DNA from: Salinivirgaceae bacterium
Lineage (GTDB): Bacteria; Bacteroidota; Bacteroidia; Bacteroidales; SZUA-534
Length of the DNA stretch: 64,000 nt
Direction of reading: 5' to 3'
Assembly (NCBI GenBank): GCA_017527435.1
Contig: JAFXQB010000022.1
Location: 1-64,000 of the forward strand
Shown here: positions 62,297-64,000 of the stretch, one piece after another
Numbering within the stretch: position 1 is the stretch's first letter
How the letters are laid out: each line of letters starts with the position of its first letter
The notes under the pieces: model-generated
What the model was told of the DNA's origin: nothing
Databases searched by the model: none
What the model saw: the letters and a program-made list of their open reading frames with translations, nothing else
Program-made: the position numbers and the translations under genes

Positions 62297-62329
62297 ATTG
62301 GATTACAATCAAACGCATAGTTATTTTTG
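62297..62329 (+). promoter_or_regulatory. promoter of dsbD
   Basis: ATTG (62297-62300), 21-base spacer, TATTTTTG (62322-62329), about 55 bases before the ATG. Confidence 0.5.
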
Positions 62330-62383
62330 AACTATTGATTGGTAACAATTTTTATTACACAAAACAATCTAATCTAAAAAACT

Positions 62384-64000
62384 ATGAAATTCTTGAGACA
62401 AAGCATTTTAGCAATAGCCACAATTGTGGTTTGCTCGGCCACCGCGCAAATCCAGAATCCCGTTAAATGGGACATCAGCAGCCAGAAAACCGGCGAGAAT
62501 GAATACCAAATCAACTTCAAAGCCAAGATTGACGCAGGCTGGCACATCTTTGCGCAGTATCTGCCCAAAGGCAACTACTCGCTGCCGACAAGTTTCTCGT
62601 TTGAGCAACTCACTGATGTTGAGCGCGTTGACACGGTGCGCGAGTTGTCGAAAGTGACTGAAGAAAAAGATGAGATTGCCGGCGCCGTTGTGCGCTATTT
62701 CTGCAACGAAGCCGTTTTTGCGCAGACATTTAAAGTGACTGGCCCCGCCCCCACGGTGAGCGGAAAAATTGAGTACCAGACTTGTTCCGACGAGATGTGC
62801 GTGATGGGCGACCAAGAGTTCAGACTGTCGCTGCTTGACGACGGGCAAAGCGCTATTCCCGCCCCTGCCGAGCCTAGCAACGATGCAAAAATCATTGAAA
62901 GCGAGCCCGTTGTGCACACCGCCAACTCAAACTCAATTTGGAAGGTGATTCTCGAAGCCATTCTGTGGGGCTTTGCCGCGCTGCTCACACCGTGCGTCTT
63001 CCCGATGGTGCCAATGACAGTGTCGTTCTTTCTGAAAAACGAGCAGAACAAAGGCCGCTCGCGCTCAATGGCATCGGCTTTCGGGCTGGCAATTGTGGCT
63101 CTCTACACCATTCCCATCGCAATCATCATTTTAGCCACCTATCTGATTGGCGGGCAATCGGTTACTGCCGACATTTTCAACTGGTTGTCAACCCACTGGC
63201 TGCCCAACGTGCTGTTTTTCATCATATTTATGGTGTTTGCCGCATCGTTTTTGGGCGCTTTCGAGATTGTTCTGCCAAATTCGCTAATCAACAAAGCCGA
63301 CTCGAACTCAAACCGCGGCGGACTGGTGGGCGTGCTTTTTATGGCGTTGACGCTGGTTCTGGTGTCGTTTTCGTGCACGGGCCCCATTGTGGGCACAATC
63401 CTTGTAAAATCAACTCAAGGCGACATTTGGGAACCGATTATCACAATGCTGGCCTTCTCGGCGGCCTTTGCGCTACCGTTCACGCTGCTGGCTTTTTTCC
63501 CGTCGTGGCTCACAAAACTGCCCAAATCAGGCAGTTGGCTCAATACCGTTAAGGTTACGTTGGGTTTCATCGAGATTGCGCTCGGCCTGAAATTCCTGAG
63601 CGTGGCCGACCAAACCTACCACTGGGGCATTCTTGACCGCGAAGTCTATCTGGCCATCTGGATTGCCGTTTTCGCCCTGTTGAGCCTGTTTCTGCTTGGA
63701 AAACTGCAGATTGGCGAAACAAAAAACAACCCGCCGAAAGTGTTCCGTCTGCTGCTCGGACTGCTCACAACAGCCTTCACCATCTACCTGATTCCCGGAA
63801 TGTGGGGTGCGCCTTTGAAGGCCCTTTCGGGATATTTGCCGCCGCAGACAACCATCGATTTCGACCTTTCGGCGAAAGCCACAACTGCCGCAGACGACTA
63901 TGAATCAGCGTTATGCGAGACGCCAAAATATGCCGACCTGCTGCACCTGCCGCACGGACTGCAAGGCTATTTCGATTATAATCAAGCACTTGAGTGCGCC
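62384..64000 (+). CDS. dsbD: thiol:disulfide interchange protein DsbD, 3'-truncated by the window edge
   Basis: ATG 62384, open to the last base (539 codons). It carries reducing equivalents from cytosolic thioredoxin across the membrane to periplasmic disulfide isomerases. Order: signal peptide (LRQSILAIATIVVCSATAQ), N-terminal DsbD-alpha domain with the redox pair in YQTCSDEMCVMG, then the DsbD-beta membrane domain: first Cys in LLTPCVFPMVPMTVSFFLK, second Cys in VSFSCTGPIVGTI, and further helices to about residue 465. After a periplasmic stretch the C-terminal thioredoxin domain would follow beyond the window. Length and order so far are typical. Confidence 0.93.
   Translation, partial: MKFLRQSILAIATIVVCSATAQIQNPVKWDISSQKTGENEYQINFKAKIDAGWHIFAQYLPKGNYSLPTSFSFEQLTDVERVDTVRELSKVTEEKDEIAGAVVRYFCNEAVFAQTFKVTGPAPTVSGKIEYQTCSDEMCVMGDQEFRLSLLDDGQSAIPAPAEPSNDAKIIESEPVVHTANSNSIWKVILEAILWGFAALLTPCVFPMVPMTVSFFLKNEQNKGRSRSMASAFGLAIVALYTIPIAIIILATYLIGGQSVTADIFNWLSTHWLPNVLFFIIFMVFAASFLGAFEIVLPNSLINKADSNSNRGGLVGVLFMALTLVLVSFSCTGPIVGTILVKSTQGDIWEPIITMLAFSAAFALPFTLLAFFPSWLTKLPKSGSWLNTVKVTLGFIEIALGLKFLSVADQTYHWGILDREVYLAIWIAVFALLSLFLLGKLQIGETKNNPPKVFRLLLGLLTTAFTIYLIPGMWGAPLKALSGYLPPQTTIDFDLSAKATTAADDYESALCETPKYADLLHLPHGLQGYFDYNQALECA

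Overview
The window comes from a Bacteroidetes chromosome, most likely an uncultured gut- or rumen-type member of Bacteroidales. The reasons are the near absence of Shine-Dalgarno sequences, promoters of the TTTG / TAnnTTTG kind, a BspA-like leucine-rich-repeat protein with a C-terminal tail of the type IX secretion kind, MenA with a quinone-type PyrD, an ATP-type PEP carboxykinase, AsnA, a short Pta with AckA, SprB/OmpA-type surface proteins, and Bacteroidetes-specific families (DUF3822, WbqC, SiaC, the ~30-residue AURKAIP1/COX24-like protein). Most of the window is ordinary housekeeping sequence. No phage, insertion sequence or CRISPR array is visible.

Layout. 1-2.4 kb: the 3' end of a BspA-like gene, followed by a repeat-rich gap (2.4-3.1 kb). 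3.1-8.4 kb, minus strand: acetyltransferase, NlpC/P60 lipoprotein, pyrD, an XRE regulator with dyad operators, tRNA-Pro(CGG), menA. 8.5-11.1 kb: a TPR-PAS sensor kinase. 11.3-16.0 kb is an accessory island: an HXXEE membrane protein, a dispersed palindromic repeat, an McrBC-type modification-dependent restriction pair (McrB with a PUA/EVE-like N-terminal domain) and a HIRAN protein. 16.2-33.7 kb: nudC, an acyl-ACP thioesterase, a secreted nuclease-family protein, uvrB, pta-ackA, xerD, pckA, plsY, asnA, alaS, an M23 peptidase and a MerR regulator. 33.8-39.7 kb: an orphan SiaC, serC-serA, a candidate rod-shaped non-coding RNA, two paralogous lipoproteins and a DUF1015 gene. 39.8-50.1 kb: purU, a TPR protein, WbqC, a ROK kinase, a DinB-like protein, a nucleoside MFS transporter, slyD, rsmD, DUF3822 and a RecD-like helicase. 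50.1-52.4 kb: HU, the mini ribosomal-type protein, and rng behind a leader with a series of hairpins. 52.4-64.0 kb: a hybrid kinase lacking a recognisable H-box, an LTA-synthase-like sulfatase, an MFS protein, a TPR/propeller plus SprB/OmpA surface pair, a HAD phosphatase and the 5' part of dsbD.

How parts fit together. Pta-AckA, PckA and MenA outline fermentative metabolism with a menaquinone respiratory branch. PyrD, of quinone type, would feed electrons to that pool. SerC-SerA-DUF1015 looks like a serine operon split by inserted DNA. Transcription units are short, and many end in clear intrinsic terminators or in short tandem 7-8 bp arrays.

The most noteworthy items are: the candidate non-coding RNA at 36684-36925 with its own consensus promoter; the McrBC/HIRAN island with a mosaic mcrC; the five-hairpin leader of rng; the simple-repeat arrays that begin at stop codons; the hybrid kinase without an H-box; and a perfect palindrome embedded in frame in the secretion tail of the BspA-like protein. 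All functional calls are by reading and memory of families; no database search was possible.
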